Source of the DNA: Pseudorhodobacter wandonensis
Lineage (GTDB): Bacteria > Pseudomonadota > Alphaproteobacteria > Rhodobacterales > Rhodobacteraceae
DNA: 64,000 nt
NCBI RefSeq assembly: GCF_001202035.1
Contig: NZ_LGHT01000015.1
Location: forward strand, 24,575 to 88,574
Direction of reading: 5' to 3'
Shown here: in pieces, positions 18,424 through 26,758 of the stretch
Numbering within the stretch: the stretch's first letter is position 1
How the letters are laid out: every line of letters starts with the position of its first letter
Notes under the pieces: model-generated
The model's input: the letters and a program-made list of their open reading frames with translations, nothing else
Databases searched by the model: none
Told to the model about the DNA's origin: nothing
Translations under genes and position numbers: made by a program

Positions 18424-19287
18424 ATGTCGCGCATCGTTTATGTAAATGGCCAGTATTTGCCCGAGGCAGAGGCTACGGTTTCGATCTTTGACCGTGGGTT
18501 TCTGATGGCGGACGGGGTGTATGAGGTGACGAGTGTTCTGGATGGCAAACTGATTGACTTTGCCGGCCACTCGGTGCGCCTTGCCCGCAGCTTGAAAGAG
18601 CTGGATATGGCGGCGCCTTGTTCGGACGAGGACCTGCTGGAGATTCACCGCGGATTGGTGGCCCGCAACGATGTGACCGATGGGATGATTTATTTGCAGG
18701 TCACGCGCGGCAACCCCGGTGACCGTGACTTTGCCTTTCCGGACCCTGAGACAACAAAGCCAACGCTGGTTATGTTCACGCAATCCAAGCCCGGGATGGC
18801 GGAGAGCCCGATGGCGAAAACCGGGATCAAGGTGATCTCGATCGAGGATATTCGCTGGGGGCGGCGCGACATTAAAACCGTGCAGCTTTTGTACCCTTCG
18901 ATGGGCAAGATGATGGCCAAGAAAGCAGGCGCGGATGATGCGTGGATGGTCGAAGATGGCCACGTGACCGAGGGGACCTCGAACAACGCCTATATCGTGA
19001 AAAATGGCCGGATTATCACGCGCCAGCTTTCGCATGAAATTTTGCATGGCATCACGCGGGCGGCGGTTTTGCGGTTCGCGAAAGAGGCACAAATGGTGGT
19101 CGAAGAGCGGCCTTTTACGATTGAAGAGGCCAAGCAGGCGGATGAGGCATTCTTTACCTCGGCCTCGGCTTTTGTGATGCCGGTGGTCGAGATTGACGGG
19201 GCCAGCCTGGGGGGCGGCACGCCCGGACCGGTGGCAAAACGGCTGCGGGAAATCTATTTGGAAGAAAGCCGCAAGACAGCGATTTAA
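18424..19287 (+). CDS. dat: D-amino-acid transaminase
   Basis: PLP-dependent class IV aminotransferase of 287 residues that moves the amino group between D-amino acids and 2-oxoglutarate, giving D-glutamate. The N-terminal IFDRGFLMADGVYEV, the catalytic lysine K151 in RDIKTVQLL, and the phosphate-binding segment EGTSNNAYIV are seen. Placed directly after dgcA, it would funnel D-alanine and similar compounds into D-glutamate, which DgcN/DgcA then convert to the L form (inference). A branched-chain type aminotransferase is less likely from the D-AAT-like motifs. Confidence 0.92.
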   Translation: MSRIVYVNGQYLPEAEATVSIFDRGFLMADGVYEVTSVLDGKLIDFAGHSVRLARSLKELDMAAPCSDEDLLEIHRGLVARNDVTDGMIYLQVTRGNPGDRDFAFPDPETTKPTLVMFTQSKPGMAESPMAKTGIKVISIEDIRWGRRDIKTVQLLYPSMGKMMAKKAGADDAWMVEDGHVTEGTSNNAYIVKNGRIITRQLSHEILHGITRAAVLRFAKEAQMVVEERPFTIEEAKQADEAFFTSASAFVMPVVEIDGASLGGGTPGPVAKRLREIYLEESRKTAI

Positions 19288-19332
19288 CGGCCAAGTTTTG
19301 CGATTTCAACCTGCGTGACCGCGCGCGGACAG

Positions 19333-19370
19333 AACGGGAAGCCTTTGATAAACAAAGGTTTCCCGTTTTT
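19333..19370 (+). terminator. Rho-independent terminator after dat
   Basis: A 15-bp stem, AACGGGAAGCCTTTG against CAAAGGTTTCCCGTT with one G-T wobble, has loop ATAAA and a T-tract. It starts 46 nt after the dat stop and is embedded in the composite element described at 19316-19389. Confidence 0.85.
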
Positions 19371-19372
19371 CG

Positions 19373-19389
19373 TTAACCTGATTTTAACC
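19373..19389 (+). promoter_or_regulatory. CtrA-type box without an evident target gene
   Basis: TTAACCTGATTTTAACC fits TTAA-N7-TTAAC exactly. Both flanking genes converge on this site, so no annotated promoter is served. A small RNA or a roadblock/architectural role is possible. Confidence 0.45.
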
Positions 19390-19444
19390 GTTGAGACCGC
19401 GGACGACCATCGCCAATCAGATTGCGATGCGCGTTTTCACCAAC

Positions 19445-20380
19445 CTATCGGGTTCTGGCATTTGGGCCTTGGCCAAGATTACCCCGAACACCGCGCTGAC
19501 GTGGCGGGCCCATGGCAGCGCGGATCGCGCTGATCGTATCGCGCTGCACCTTGCCGGTAAAACAGCCCAAAATGTAGGGATATTCTGGCGTCAGGCGATA
19601 CGCATAGTCATAGGCGCGCCCTTTGATTGAAATATTTTCAGAGCGTCCGTGACAAGCATCAAGATCGGCGTTGTTAAGCGTGCGACCCGAGGCATCAACC
19701 ATGCCAAGGATCGGATAGCCATCAAGGGCCCACCCTACCAGCGCATTGCGGTCAGCCCCTGCCAAACAGGGCGAGCTGCTGTGATAGTGATACTGCCCCT
19801 TGCCCTGCGGGTGGCCGTTGCACAGGTCTTGGACCTCATGCGCGGCAGCATCACGGCCCGCGTCATCAAGCGCGTTGTAAAACGCCACACCAGTGACGGT
19901 AAAGCCGATCATACCCATGGACAGGCAGCCGGGTTTATTTGCCTTTGAAGGCTGGCTGGGTATGCTGAATTCCATCGCGACCTTTGCGATGGAATTTGGA
20001 TTTGTATCAAAGGCGTAGGCGGGATCAGACCGTGCAATCGGAAAGGTTCCGGTTGGCGCCCCGACAGGCAGCCCGTTGCCGGTGACGGTCAGTTGGTTGC
20101 CATCGGATTTGATATCAAACCGCGCTTGTGGCCAAGTTACCTTGCCCTGCACATGCGGCTTATCAAGCGGGTTCCACGTGTCACCATGAAACCAATCCCC
20201 TACATGGCGGGCCCCGCCCCCCCAGAAGTTCTGGTTGCAGGCAAAGACGTTTCCAACGGCAGGATAGGCTGTAACCTTGCCATCCCCTACCGGAAGGTCA
20301 TGGGCAAAGGCAGGCGGTGCCAATGGTATCAGGGCCGACAGCGACGCAAGCGCGGCGAGGAATGTGCGATAAGGTTTCAT
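19445..20380 (-). CDS. Exported YHYH-domain protein
   Basis: A 311-residue protein with a clear Sec signal peptide (MKPYRTFLAALASLSALIPLAPPAFA, cleavage near residue 26). It carries the motif GQYHYHSSSPCL that names the YHYH family, and LVGWALDGYPILGM after it. Several cysteines (FACNQ, NGHPQ-flanking LCNG, SPCL, DACHG, LGCFTG) suggest disulfides in the periplasm (seen). The family has no agreed biochemical role. The protein is monocistronic and converges with dat. Confidence 0.85.
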   Translation of the reverse strand: MKPYRTFLAALASLSALIPLAPPAFAHDLPVGDGKVTAYPAVGNVFACNQNFWGGGARHVGDWFHGDTWNPLDKPHVQGKVTWPQARFDIKSDGNQLTVTGNGLPVGAPTGTFPIARSDPAYAFDTNPNSIAKVAMEFSIPSQPSKANKPGCLSMGMIGFTVTGVAFYNALDDAGRDAAAHEVQDLCNGHPQGKGQYHYHSSSPCLAGADRNALVGWALDGYPILGMVDASGRTLNNADLDACHGRSENISIKGRAYDYAYRLTPEYPYILGCFTGKVQRDTISAIRAAMGPPRQRGVRGNLGQGPNARTR

Positions 20381-20666
20381 TGGGCCTACTCGTTGGATTT
20401 AAGCATAGAGTGCATTGAAAAACATGTTGGGTTTCTGATTGGTCAGGCGGGTGTTGGTGTTTCAAACGATCCGCTTGGCCGAATCCGTCGCTGCGGCGGG
20501 CAGTTTTGCTGGCGCGGGCAAAGCGTTGGCATTTGCCGGACGATTATTCGCCAGACATGTACATGCCTTGCCAGCCCCCAAAACAGCGGCCGCAGGGGGC
20601 GGTAAATAAATATGGGGCTAGTAGAGTTGGGCGCGGGGCAGCGTTTTGCCGCATCCCGCGCGCGCC

Positions 20667-20978
20667 TTAGGCTTCGCCTACGTTTTCTTTGAAGGCTTTG
20701 GCAAAAGCTGCCTGCTTTTCGGCATCGGCGGGGGTTTGGTTGGCGGCGCGCCACTGCTCATACGGCATGCCGTAGATCACCTCACGGGCGGCGTCTTTGT
20801 CCATGTCGATGCCGCGCTCGTTGGCGGCCTCTTGATACCAGCGCGACAGGCAATTGCGGCAAAAGCCCGCCAGATTCATCATGTCGATGTTTTGCACATC
20901 GGGGCGCTTATCCATCAGATGCTCAACAAGGCGGCGGAAGGCGGCGGCTTCAAGCTCGGTGCGGGTGGCGTCATCCAT
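20667..20978 (-). CDS. DUF1244 family protein
   Basis: A 103-residue cytoplasmic protein of the DUF1244 family, recognised by RLVEHLMDKRPDVQNIDMMN and GFCRNCLSRWYQ, including a CxxC pair. Its function is unknown. The start ATG at 20978 lies inside the end of the upstream amidohydrolase gene (8-nt overlap) and has AAGGAAA upstream. A start 7 codons earlier lacks a ribosome-binding site. The overlap suggests cotranslation with the amidohydrolase. Confidence 0.85.
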   Translation of the reverse strand: MDDATRTELEAAAFRRLVEHLMDKRPDVQNIDMMNLAGFCRNCLSRWYQEAANERGIDMDKDAAREVIYGMPYEQWRAANQTPADAEKQAAFAKAFKENVGEA

Positions 20979-21726
20979 TTTGCGTTTCCTTTTCGACATC
21001 GTTCAGCGCAGCGACAAGCAACGGTGCAAGGCGTTTTGCCCATGCGGTTTGATCGGCTTTTGTCACTATCAGGTCATTGCGCAATTCGATCAAGGTGTTG
21101 TGACGGCCCATTTGCAGGGCGTGACGATCAATCGCATCACCGGGCAGATGGCCGAGGTAGGGTTCGTTATCGCCGACGCAGAGGTCTGGTTGGGCGTTCA
21201 GATGCGCCAGAAAGGCACGGCTGAGGCGGCCATCCTGCGGGGCGTGCAAAATGCCGATTTCCCAAGGGCGGGGGCAGCGGCCTTGCAGGCAGGGGGTAAA
21301 GGAATGCACGGCGACGATAACGGTATCGGGGCGGCGGGCGGCCAGCGCTGCATAGGCCTGATGGTAGGGGGTATAGAGGCTGTCGCGGCGGGCCGCGATT
21401 TGATCAGCTGTGACATGGCGATTGGCAGGGATCAGGGTGCCGTCATACAGTTTCATCACCAAAGTCGGGTCGTCATCGCCGCGATTCGGGTCGATCACCA
21501 GACGGCTGAAATTGGACAGGATTGCCGGCGCATCCAAGGCCTCGGCAAGGGCCACGGTCACACCAGCGGCGCCGGGATCATAGGCGATGTGGCGGGCCAT
21601 ATCGGCAGCAGCAATGCCCAGATCGCCACCATTTACCGCCACCGGCACGCGATTTGTGGCATGATCACAGGTGATCAAAAACCGCGAAGGCCGATTCTCG
21701 CCGAGGATATGATATGCGTCTGTCAT
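20971..21726 (-). CDS. N-formylglutamate amidohydrolase family protein
   Basis: A 251-residue zinc hydrolase-like protein of the FGase family. Visible family segments are FLITCDHATNRVP near the N-terminus, FSRLVIDPNR, VHSFTP, and HNTLIELRNDLI near the end. HutG-type enzymes release formate from N-formylglutamate in histidine breakdown (established). No other hut genes are in the window, so the physiological substrate is uncertain. It is divergent from pyk across 210 nt. Confidence 0.88.
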   Translation of the reverse strand: MTDAYHILGENRPSRFLITCDHATNRVPVAVNGGDLGIAAADMARHIAYDPGAAGVTVALAEALDAPAILSNFSRLVIDPNRGDDDPTLVMKLYDGTLIPANRHVTADQIAARRDSLYTPYHQAYAALAARRPDTVIVAVHSFTPCLQGRCPRPWEIGILHAPQDGRLSRAFLAHLNAQPDLCVGDNEPYLGHLPGDAIDRHALQMGRHNTLIELRNDLIVTKADQTAWAKRLAPLLVAALNDVEKETQNG

Positions 21727-21936
21727 CTATTGTTTACCTGTTTCGCGTAGCAAGTTGCTAATATTTGTAATATCGATTGGGCTGTGAACCATGTAGACCC
21801 CGCTTATGATCGGGAAACAGAATGGGCGAAAGGCTGTTAGCGCTATCGACTTTCCGTTGCCCCCTGCGCCGATTTGGGCCATAACGCAGGTCATCCACGC
21901 CCTAAAGCAGCTTATAACAGATAGGAATGAGGCAAT

Positions 21937-23385
21937 ATGAGACGCCTTCGCAATGTTAAAATTGTGGCCACCCTGGGCCCAGCCTCTTCGACATATGAAA
22001 CCATCCGCGCGCTTTTTGAGGCCGGCGCTGATGTGTTTCGCCTGAACATGAGCCACGGCACGCATGACGAACAGCGCGCCCGCTATGATATTATTCGCAA
22101 GATCGAGGCTGATACCGGCCGCCCGATCTGTGTGCTGGCCGACCTTCAGGGGCCGAAACTGCGCGTTGGTGTGTTTGCCAGCGATGATGGCGAGGAACTG
22201 GTTGAAGGTGCCACCTTCCGCATGGATCTGGACAAGGCGCCGGGCGATGCCAAGCGCGTAAACCTGCCCCACCCCGAGATTTTTGCCGCGCTGGAAGTTG
22301 GCTCTACGCTATTGGTCAATGACGGCAAAATCCGGTTGAAAGTGCAAAACTGCGGCGATGATTTTGCCGATTGCGTGGTCGAGGTTGGCGGCGTTATTTC
22401 GAACCGCAAAGGCGTGAACGTGCCGGACGTGCTGTTGCCGCTGGCCGCTTTGTCGGAAAAAGACCGTGCGGATCTGGAATTCGCCTGCGAAATGGGTGCC
22501 GACTGGTTGGCGCTGTCATTCGTGCAGCGGGCCGAGGATGTGCTTGAGGCACGCGAATTGGCCAGAGGCCGCGCTGCGATTTTGTCCAAGATTGAAAAGC
22601 CGGCTGCCGTGAAATCGTTTGATTCGATTCTGGCGGTATCGGACGGGATCATGGTTGCGCGTGGCGATCTGGGTGTGGAATTGCCGGTGCATGCGGTGCC
22701 GCCGATTCAGAAACGTCTGATTCGTGCAGCGCGGGCTGCAGCCAAGCCGGTTATCGTGGCGACACAGATGCTGGAATCGATGATTACCGCGCCTGTGCCA
22801 ACCCGCGCCGAAGTGTCGGACGTGGCAACGGCGATCTATGAAGGTGCGGATGCGGTTATGCTCTCGGCCGAATCGGCTGCGGGGGACTACCCGGTTGAGG
22901 CCGTGACCACGATGAACAACGTGGCGATTTCGGTGGAAAGCGACAAGATTTACCGCGAAGTGATCGAGGCAAGCCGCCGTGGGTCGAAAACCACTGTGGC
23001 CGATGCGATTGTTTCGGCAGCGCGTGAAATTGCGGAAACCACCGACATCAAAGCGATCTGCTGCTTTACCCAATCGGGCACCACGGTTAGCCTGGTGGCC
23101 CGTGAACGGCCACGCGTTCCGATCATCGCGCTGACACCTTTGGCGCGGACAGCGCAGCGCTTGACGCTGACATGGGGCGCGCATTGCGTCATCTCGGAAC
23201 CACAAGACCGGTTCAAGGGCGCTGTGCTGTCGGCCGTTCGGGTGGCACGCGCGGATGGTTTTGCCAAACAGACCGAGCAAATCGTGGTAACTGCCGGCGT
23301 GCCGTTCAACGTGCCGGGCACCACAAATATTTTGCGCGTCGCCCCCTGCGATGAACGTTTGATTTACGCTTCCGAGGCAGAATGA
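21937..23385 (+). CDS. pyk: Pyruvate kinase
   Basis: Converts phosphoenolpyruvate and ADP to pyruvate and ATP. The protein has 482 residues. Signatures seen are KIVATLGPASSTYE at the N-terminus, RLNMSHGTHDE, ADLQGPKLRVG, the catalytic-lysine region ILSKIEKPAAVKSFD, VARGDLGVELP, and the ATQMLESM and VMLSAESAAGDYPVEAV segments. The C-terminal allosteric domain is complete. The small membrane-protein gene follows 33 nt downstream. Confidence 0.98.
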   Translation: MRRLRNVKIVATLGPASSTYETIRALFEAGADVFRLNMSHGTHDEQRARYDIIRKIEADTGRPICVLADLQGPKLRVGVFASDDGEELVEGATFRMDLDKAPGDAKRVNLPHPEIFAALEVGSTLLVNDGKIRLKVQNCGDDFADCVVEVGGVISNRKGVNVPDVLLPLAALSEKDRADLEFACEMGADWLALSFVQRAEDVLEARELARGRAAILSKIEKPAAVKSFDSILAVSDGIMVARGDLGVELPVHAVPPIQKRLIRAARAAAKPVIVATQMLESMITAPVPTRAEVSDVATAIYEGADAVMLSAESAAGDYPVEAVTTMNNVAISVESDKIYREVIEASRRGSKTTVADAIVSAAREIAETTDIKAICCFTQSGTTVSLVARERPRVPIIALTPLARTAQRLTLTWGAHCVISEPQDRFKGAVLSAVRVARADGFAKQTEQIVVTAGVPFNVPGTTNILRVAPCDERLIYASEAE

Positions 23386-23418
23386 GTCCTAGAGGTTTCT
23401 AGGAATTCGGAGCGTTGC

Positions 23419-23643
23419 ATGGATCCCGATTTGTTTTTGGTCATTGGCCTGCTGGTCGGGGTCCTTGCTGTATCAACTGTTCTTTCTGGAATTTCCAACA
23501 GGCGCACCCCGCGTGTCGGCGCCGCATTGGTGCTGGTTTCGGGTGTGCTTTTGGTGCTGGCCTTTCAAAATAAGGCCGGCGGCTATACCGTTGCCGAAAT
23601 TCCGCGCGTGTTTTTTAAAGTGCTTGACCGATATACCCTTTAG
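23419..23643 (+). CDS. Small two-helix membrane protein, unknown function
   Basis: A 74-residue protein with two hydrophobic helices (about 4-22 and 34-50) joined by a basic loop SNRRTPR, and a short polar tail. GGAGCGTTGC upstream gives a plausible ribosome-binding site. It sits between pyk and rpmI on the same strand and has the coding character of its neighbours. No family was recognised. Such a gene after pyk is often seen in Rhodobacterales. Confidence 0.75.
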   Translation: MDPDLFLVIGLLVGVLAVSTVLSGISNRRTPRVGAALVLVSGVLLVLAFQNKAGGYTVAEIPRVFFKVLDRYTL

Positions 23644-23763
23644 CGGCGTTTAAGGCTTGCGCTTGGTGGGTTTGCCCCCTATAGACCGCGCTTCTACAAC
23701 CGTGTGACCGGCCTAAAGTGGCATGCCGAGTCGCGCGATAACCACTCGAACGAGGAGATGGAA

Positions 23764-23964
23764 ATGCCCAAGATGAAGACCAAATCTGCGGCCAAGAAGC
23801 GCTTTCGCTTCACCGCATCCGGTAAGGTGAAAGCTGGCGCTGCCGGCAAACGCCACGGCATGATTAAACGCACGACGAAATTTATCCGTGACTCGGCCGG
23901 CACTATGTTGCTGTGCGACTCGGATGCTAAAATCGTCAAAAAATACATGCCCTATAACCGGTAA
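23764..23964 (+). CDS. rpmI: Ribosomal protein bL35
   Basis: A 66-residue basic ribosomal protein beginning [17 protein letters not shown], the family signature. The ATG at 23764 follows GAGGAGATGGAA. The longer in-frame reading from 23704 is not conserved. The gene is 12 nt upstream of rplT, the usual rpmI-rplT pair. No infC is present here, so it lies elsewhere. Confidence 0.98.
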   Translation: MPKMKTKSAAKKRFRFTASGKVKAGAAGKRHGMIKRTTKFIRDSAGTMLLCDSDAKIVKKYMPYNR

Positions 23965-23976
23965 GGAGAGCCAAAG

Positions 23977-24366
23977 ATGTCCCGCGTAAAATCTGGCGTC
24001 GTTACCCACGCCCGTCACCGCAAGGTAATTAAGGCTGCTAAGGGCTATTATGCCGCGCGCAGCACCAACTTCCGCACTGCAACGCAAGCGGTTGATAAAG
24101 CAAACCAATACGCAACACGCGACCGTAAGACCCGCAAGCGCAACTTCCGCGCGCTGTGGATCCAGCGGATCAACGCGGCTGTGCGTTTGTTTGATGCAAG
24201 CTTCACCTATTCCCGTTTCATCAATGGTTTGATGCTGTCGGGTATCGAAGTGGACCGTAAGGTTCTGGCCGATCTGGCAGTGCATGAGCCGGAGGCGTTC
24301 AACGCCATCGCAGCATCCGCCAAAGCGGCATTCGACAAATCCGAGGCTGCAAAAGCAGCTGCCTGA
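23977..24366 (+). CDS. rplT: Ribosomal protein bL20
   Basis: A 129-residue 23S-rRNA-binding protein required for 50S assembly. It starts [19 protein letters not shown] and contains [15 protein letters not shown] and [14 protein letters not shown] (seen). The alanine-rich tail beyond about residue 117 is an extension common in alphaproteobacteria. Followed by a strong terminator. Confidence 0.98.
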   Translation: MSRVKSGVVTHARHRKVIKAAKGYYAARSTNFRTATQAVDKANQYATRDRKTRKRNFRALWIQRINAAVRLFDASFTYSRFINGLMLSGIEVDRKVLADLAVHEPEAFNAIAASAKAAFDKSEAAKAAA

Positions 24367-24387
24367 TTTGATGTGAATTCGTGAAAG

Positions 24388-24412
24388 GCCCCGCAATTTG
24401 CGGGGCTTTTTG
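24388..24412 (+). terminator. Rho-independent terminator after rplT
   Basis: Stem GCCCCGC/GCGGGGC with an AATTT loop and TTTTT following, 21 nt after the rplT stop. Confidence 0.93.
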
Positions 24413-24502
24413 CGTTTCAGGGCCAATGCGGGGCCGTGCTGCCACTTGCATTCTTGCCCCCTGCCCGATAGCACCAAGCCACAAATTTCCGGAGAAAAAC
24501 CT

Positions 24503-25579
24503 ATGACCGCGCTTGATGACCTGAAAGGCAAATACCTGACCGCCTTGGCGAATGCCGGCGATGAGGCATCGCTGGAAGAGGTGCGGCTGGCGGCATTGGG
24601 CAAAAAAGGCGAGATCAGCCTGAAAATGCGCGAGCTGGGCAAGATGACGCCCGAAGAGCGCAGCACATTCGGCGCAGCGCTGAACGCCCTTAAGGATGAG
24701 ATTGACGCCGCTTTGCGCGCGAAAAAGGCAGCGATGGCCGATGCGGCGCTAGAGGCGCGTTTGCGCACGGAATGGCTGGATGTAACCCTGCCCGCGCGCC
24801 CACGGCCTGCCGGAACCATTCACCCCGTATCTCAGGTGACCGAGGAACTGACCGCGATTTTTGCCGATATGGGCTTTGCCGTGGCCGAGGGCCCGCAGGT
24901 TGAAAGCGATTGGTATAACTTTGACGCGCTGAACATCCCGCCCGAGCACCCTGCGCGGCAGGAACATGACACGTTTTTCATGAACCGCGCCGAGGGCGAC
25001 GACCGCCCGCCACATGTGCTGCGCACCCATACCAGCCCCGTGCAAATCCGCGCGATGATGGCGCAAGGCGCGCCGATCCGTATCATCTGCCCCGGCCGCG
25101 TGTACCGCATGGATATGGACCAGACCCATTCGCCGATGTTCCACCAAGTCGAAGGTTTGGTGATCGGCAAAGATGTGTCGATGGCCAATCTGAAATGGGT
25201 CTTGGAAGAGTTTTTCAGCGCGTTTTTCGGCAAGCCGGTCAAAACCCGTTTCCGCGCCAGCCATTTCCCCTTTACAGAGCCGTCGGCCGAGGTGGATATT
25301 CAATGCTCGTGGATTGACGGCCAGTTGCGGATTGGCGAAGGCGACGGCTGGATGGAGGTTTTGGGCTCGGGGATGGTGCACCCCAAGGTTCTGGCGGCGG
25401 CGGGCGTTGACCCGACTGAATGGCAAGGTTTTGCCTTTGGCATCGGGATTGACCGTTTGGCGATGCTGAAATACGGCATCCCCGATCTGCGCGCGTTTTT
25501 TGAAAGCGATCTGCGTTGGCTGCGGCACTATGGCTTTTCCGCGCTGAATGTGCCGGAACTGGCGGGCGGCGTGGCATGA
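24503..25579 (+). CDS. pheS: Phenylalanyl-tRNA synthetase alpha chain
   Basis: Catalytic alpha subunit that charges tRNA-Phe, 358 residues. An N-terminal coiled-coil region (about 1-85) is followed by the class II core: motif 2 [12 protein letters not shown] and CPGRVYRMD, substrate pocket [20 protein letters not shown], and motif 3 [14 protein letters not shown] (seen). The ATG at 24503 has CGGAG upstream; a 35-residue longer frame overlaps the terminator and is rejected. Unusually the next gene is aroC, joined by ATGA, rather than pheT, which is not in the window. Confidence 0.97.
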   Translation: MTALDDLKGKYLTALANAGDEASLEEVRLAALGKKGEISLKMRELGKMTPEERSTFGAALNALKDEIDAALRAKKAAMADAALEARLRTEWLDVTLPARPRPAGTIHPVSQVTEELTAIFADMGFAVAEGPQVESDWYNFDALNIPPEHPARQEHDTFFMNRAEGDDRPPHVLRTHTSPVQIRAMMAQGAPIRIICPGRVYRMDMDQTHSPMFHQVEGLVIGKDVSMANLKWVLEEFFSAFFGKPVKTRFRASHFPFTEPSAEVDIQCSWIDGQLRIGEGDGWMEVLGSGMVHPKVLAAAGVDPTEWQGFAFGIGIDRLAMLKYGIPDLRAFFESDLRWLRHYGFSALNVPELAGGVA

Positions 25580-26676
25580 GCTTTAACACCTTTGGCCATA
25601 TGTTCCGCGTGACAACCTGGGGCGAAAGCCACGGGCCGGCGCTGGGGGCGACGGTTGATGGTTGCCCGCCCGGCGTGCCGCTGACCGAGGCCGATATTCA
25701 GCCGTGGCTGGACAAGCGCAAACCCGGTCAAAACAAGTTTACGACCCAGCGGCAAGAGGCCGATCACGTGCGCATTCTGTCGGGTGTGTATGAGGGGCGG
25801 ACCACCGGCACGCCGATCCAGCTGATGATTGAGAATACCGATCAGCGGTCCAAGGATTACGGCGATATTGCGCAGAAGTTCCGGCCCGGCCATGCGGATA
25901 TTTCCTATCATCAGAAATATGGCATCCGTGATCCGCGCGGTGGCGGGCGGTCTTCGGCACGCGAAACCGCAGCACGCGTTGCGGCGGGTGGCGTGGCGCG
26001 GGCGGCGCTGGCGCAACTGGTGCCGGGGCTGTCGGTGACGGGCTATATGGTGCAGATGGGGCCACACAAGATTGACCGCGCGCGGTTTGATTGGGACCAG
26101 ATTGGCGAAAACCCGTTCTGGGTGCCGGATGCTGTCGCGGCAAATGACTGGGCCGTTTACCTTGATGATTTGCGCAAAGCGCATAACTCGGTCGGCGCGG
26201 TGATAGAGGTGACGGCGCGCGGTATGGTTGCGGGCCTTGGCGCGCCGATTTATGCCAAGCTGGACACGGATTTGGCGGCGGCGATGATGTCGATCAACGC
26301 GGTCAAAGGTGTCGAGATTGGCGAAGGCATGGCAGCAGCCAACCTGACAGGCGTTGAGAATGCCGACGAGATCCGGATGGGGGCGCAGGGACCGGAGTTT
26401 CTGAGCAATCATGCCGGTGGTATTCTTGGCGGCATCTCTACCGGGCAAGATGTGATGGTAAGGTTTTCGGTAAAGCCTACATCTTCGATTTTGACGCCGC
26501 GCCAGACGGTGACGGTTGCGGGTGAGGAGGTGGATTTGATTACCAAAGGCCGGCATGACCCCTGTGTTGGCATCCGCGCCGTGCCAGTAGGTGAGGCGAT
26601 GATGGCCTGTGTTTTGCTGGATCATTTTCTGATGGACCGCGGGCAAACGGGTGGCCTGCGCGGTGTGATCGGCTAG
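25576..26676 (+). CDS. aroC: Chorismate synthase
   Basis: FMN-dependent enzyme that makes chorismate from EPSP, the last common step to aromatic amino acids. The protein has 366 residues. Signatures seen are [56 protein letters not shown] blocks in shortened form ([26 protein letters not shown]), and [11 protein letters not shown] near the end. It begins at the ATGA overlap with pheS, so phenylalanine-tRNA charging and aromatic synthesis share a transcript. Confidence 0.98.
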   Translation: MSFNTFGHMFRVTTWGESHGPALGATVDGCPPGVPLTEADIQPWLDKRKPGQNKFTTQRQEADHVRILSGVYEGRTTGTPIQLMIENTDQRSKDYGDIAQKFRPGHADISYHQKYGIRDPRGGGRSSARETAARVAAGGVARAALAQLVPGLSVTGYMVQMGPHKIDRARFDWDQIGENPFWVPDAVAANDWAVYLDDLRKAHNSVGAVIEVTARGMVAGLGAPIYAKLDTDLAAAMMSINAVKGVEIGEGMAAANLTGVENADEIRMGAQGPEFLSNHAGGILGGISTGQDVMVRFSVKPTSSILTPRQTVTVAGEEVDLITKGRHDPCVGIRAVPVGEAMMACVLLDHFLMDRGQTGGLRGVIG

Positions 26677-26700
26677 CGTCTGTTCGGCACCGAGGGCAAA

Positions 26701-26751
26701 CGGGGGCTGACTGCCCCCGCACCCCCGTAGGTATTTTTGCCAAGATGAAAG
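26701..26751 (+). repeat. Dispersed hairpin repeat, copy 2
   Basis: Hairpin CGGGGGC-TGACT-GCCCCCG at 26701-26719 and tail CACCCCCGTAGGTATTTTTG. It has the same 5-nt loop length and tail layout as the copies at 17389 and 30679. It lies between the convergent aroC and gamma-glutamyltransferase genes, where it may serve as a terminator. Confidence 0.75.
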
Positions 26752-26758
26752 AGGTGGG

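Larger units (their letters stand above)
19316..19389 (+). repeat. Composite intergenic element, copy A (GC box, hairpin, CtrA-like box)
   Basis: Begins with TGACCGCGCGCGGACA, followed by a 15-bp hairpin and, 41 nt after the GC box, by TTAACCTGATTTTAACC. Copy B at 32387-32460 has the same 16-mer, a hairpin with compensating base changes and a similar box at exactly the same spacing. It lies between the convergent dat and YHYH genes. Confidence 0.75.

Noticed and set aside
20854..21750. Plus-strand open frame of 298 codons opposite the amidohydrolase
   Set aside because: The minus strand encodes a recognisable N-formylglutamate amidohydrolase and DUF1244 protein; the plus frame has no family features.
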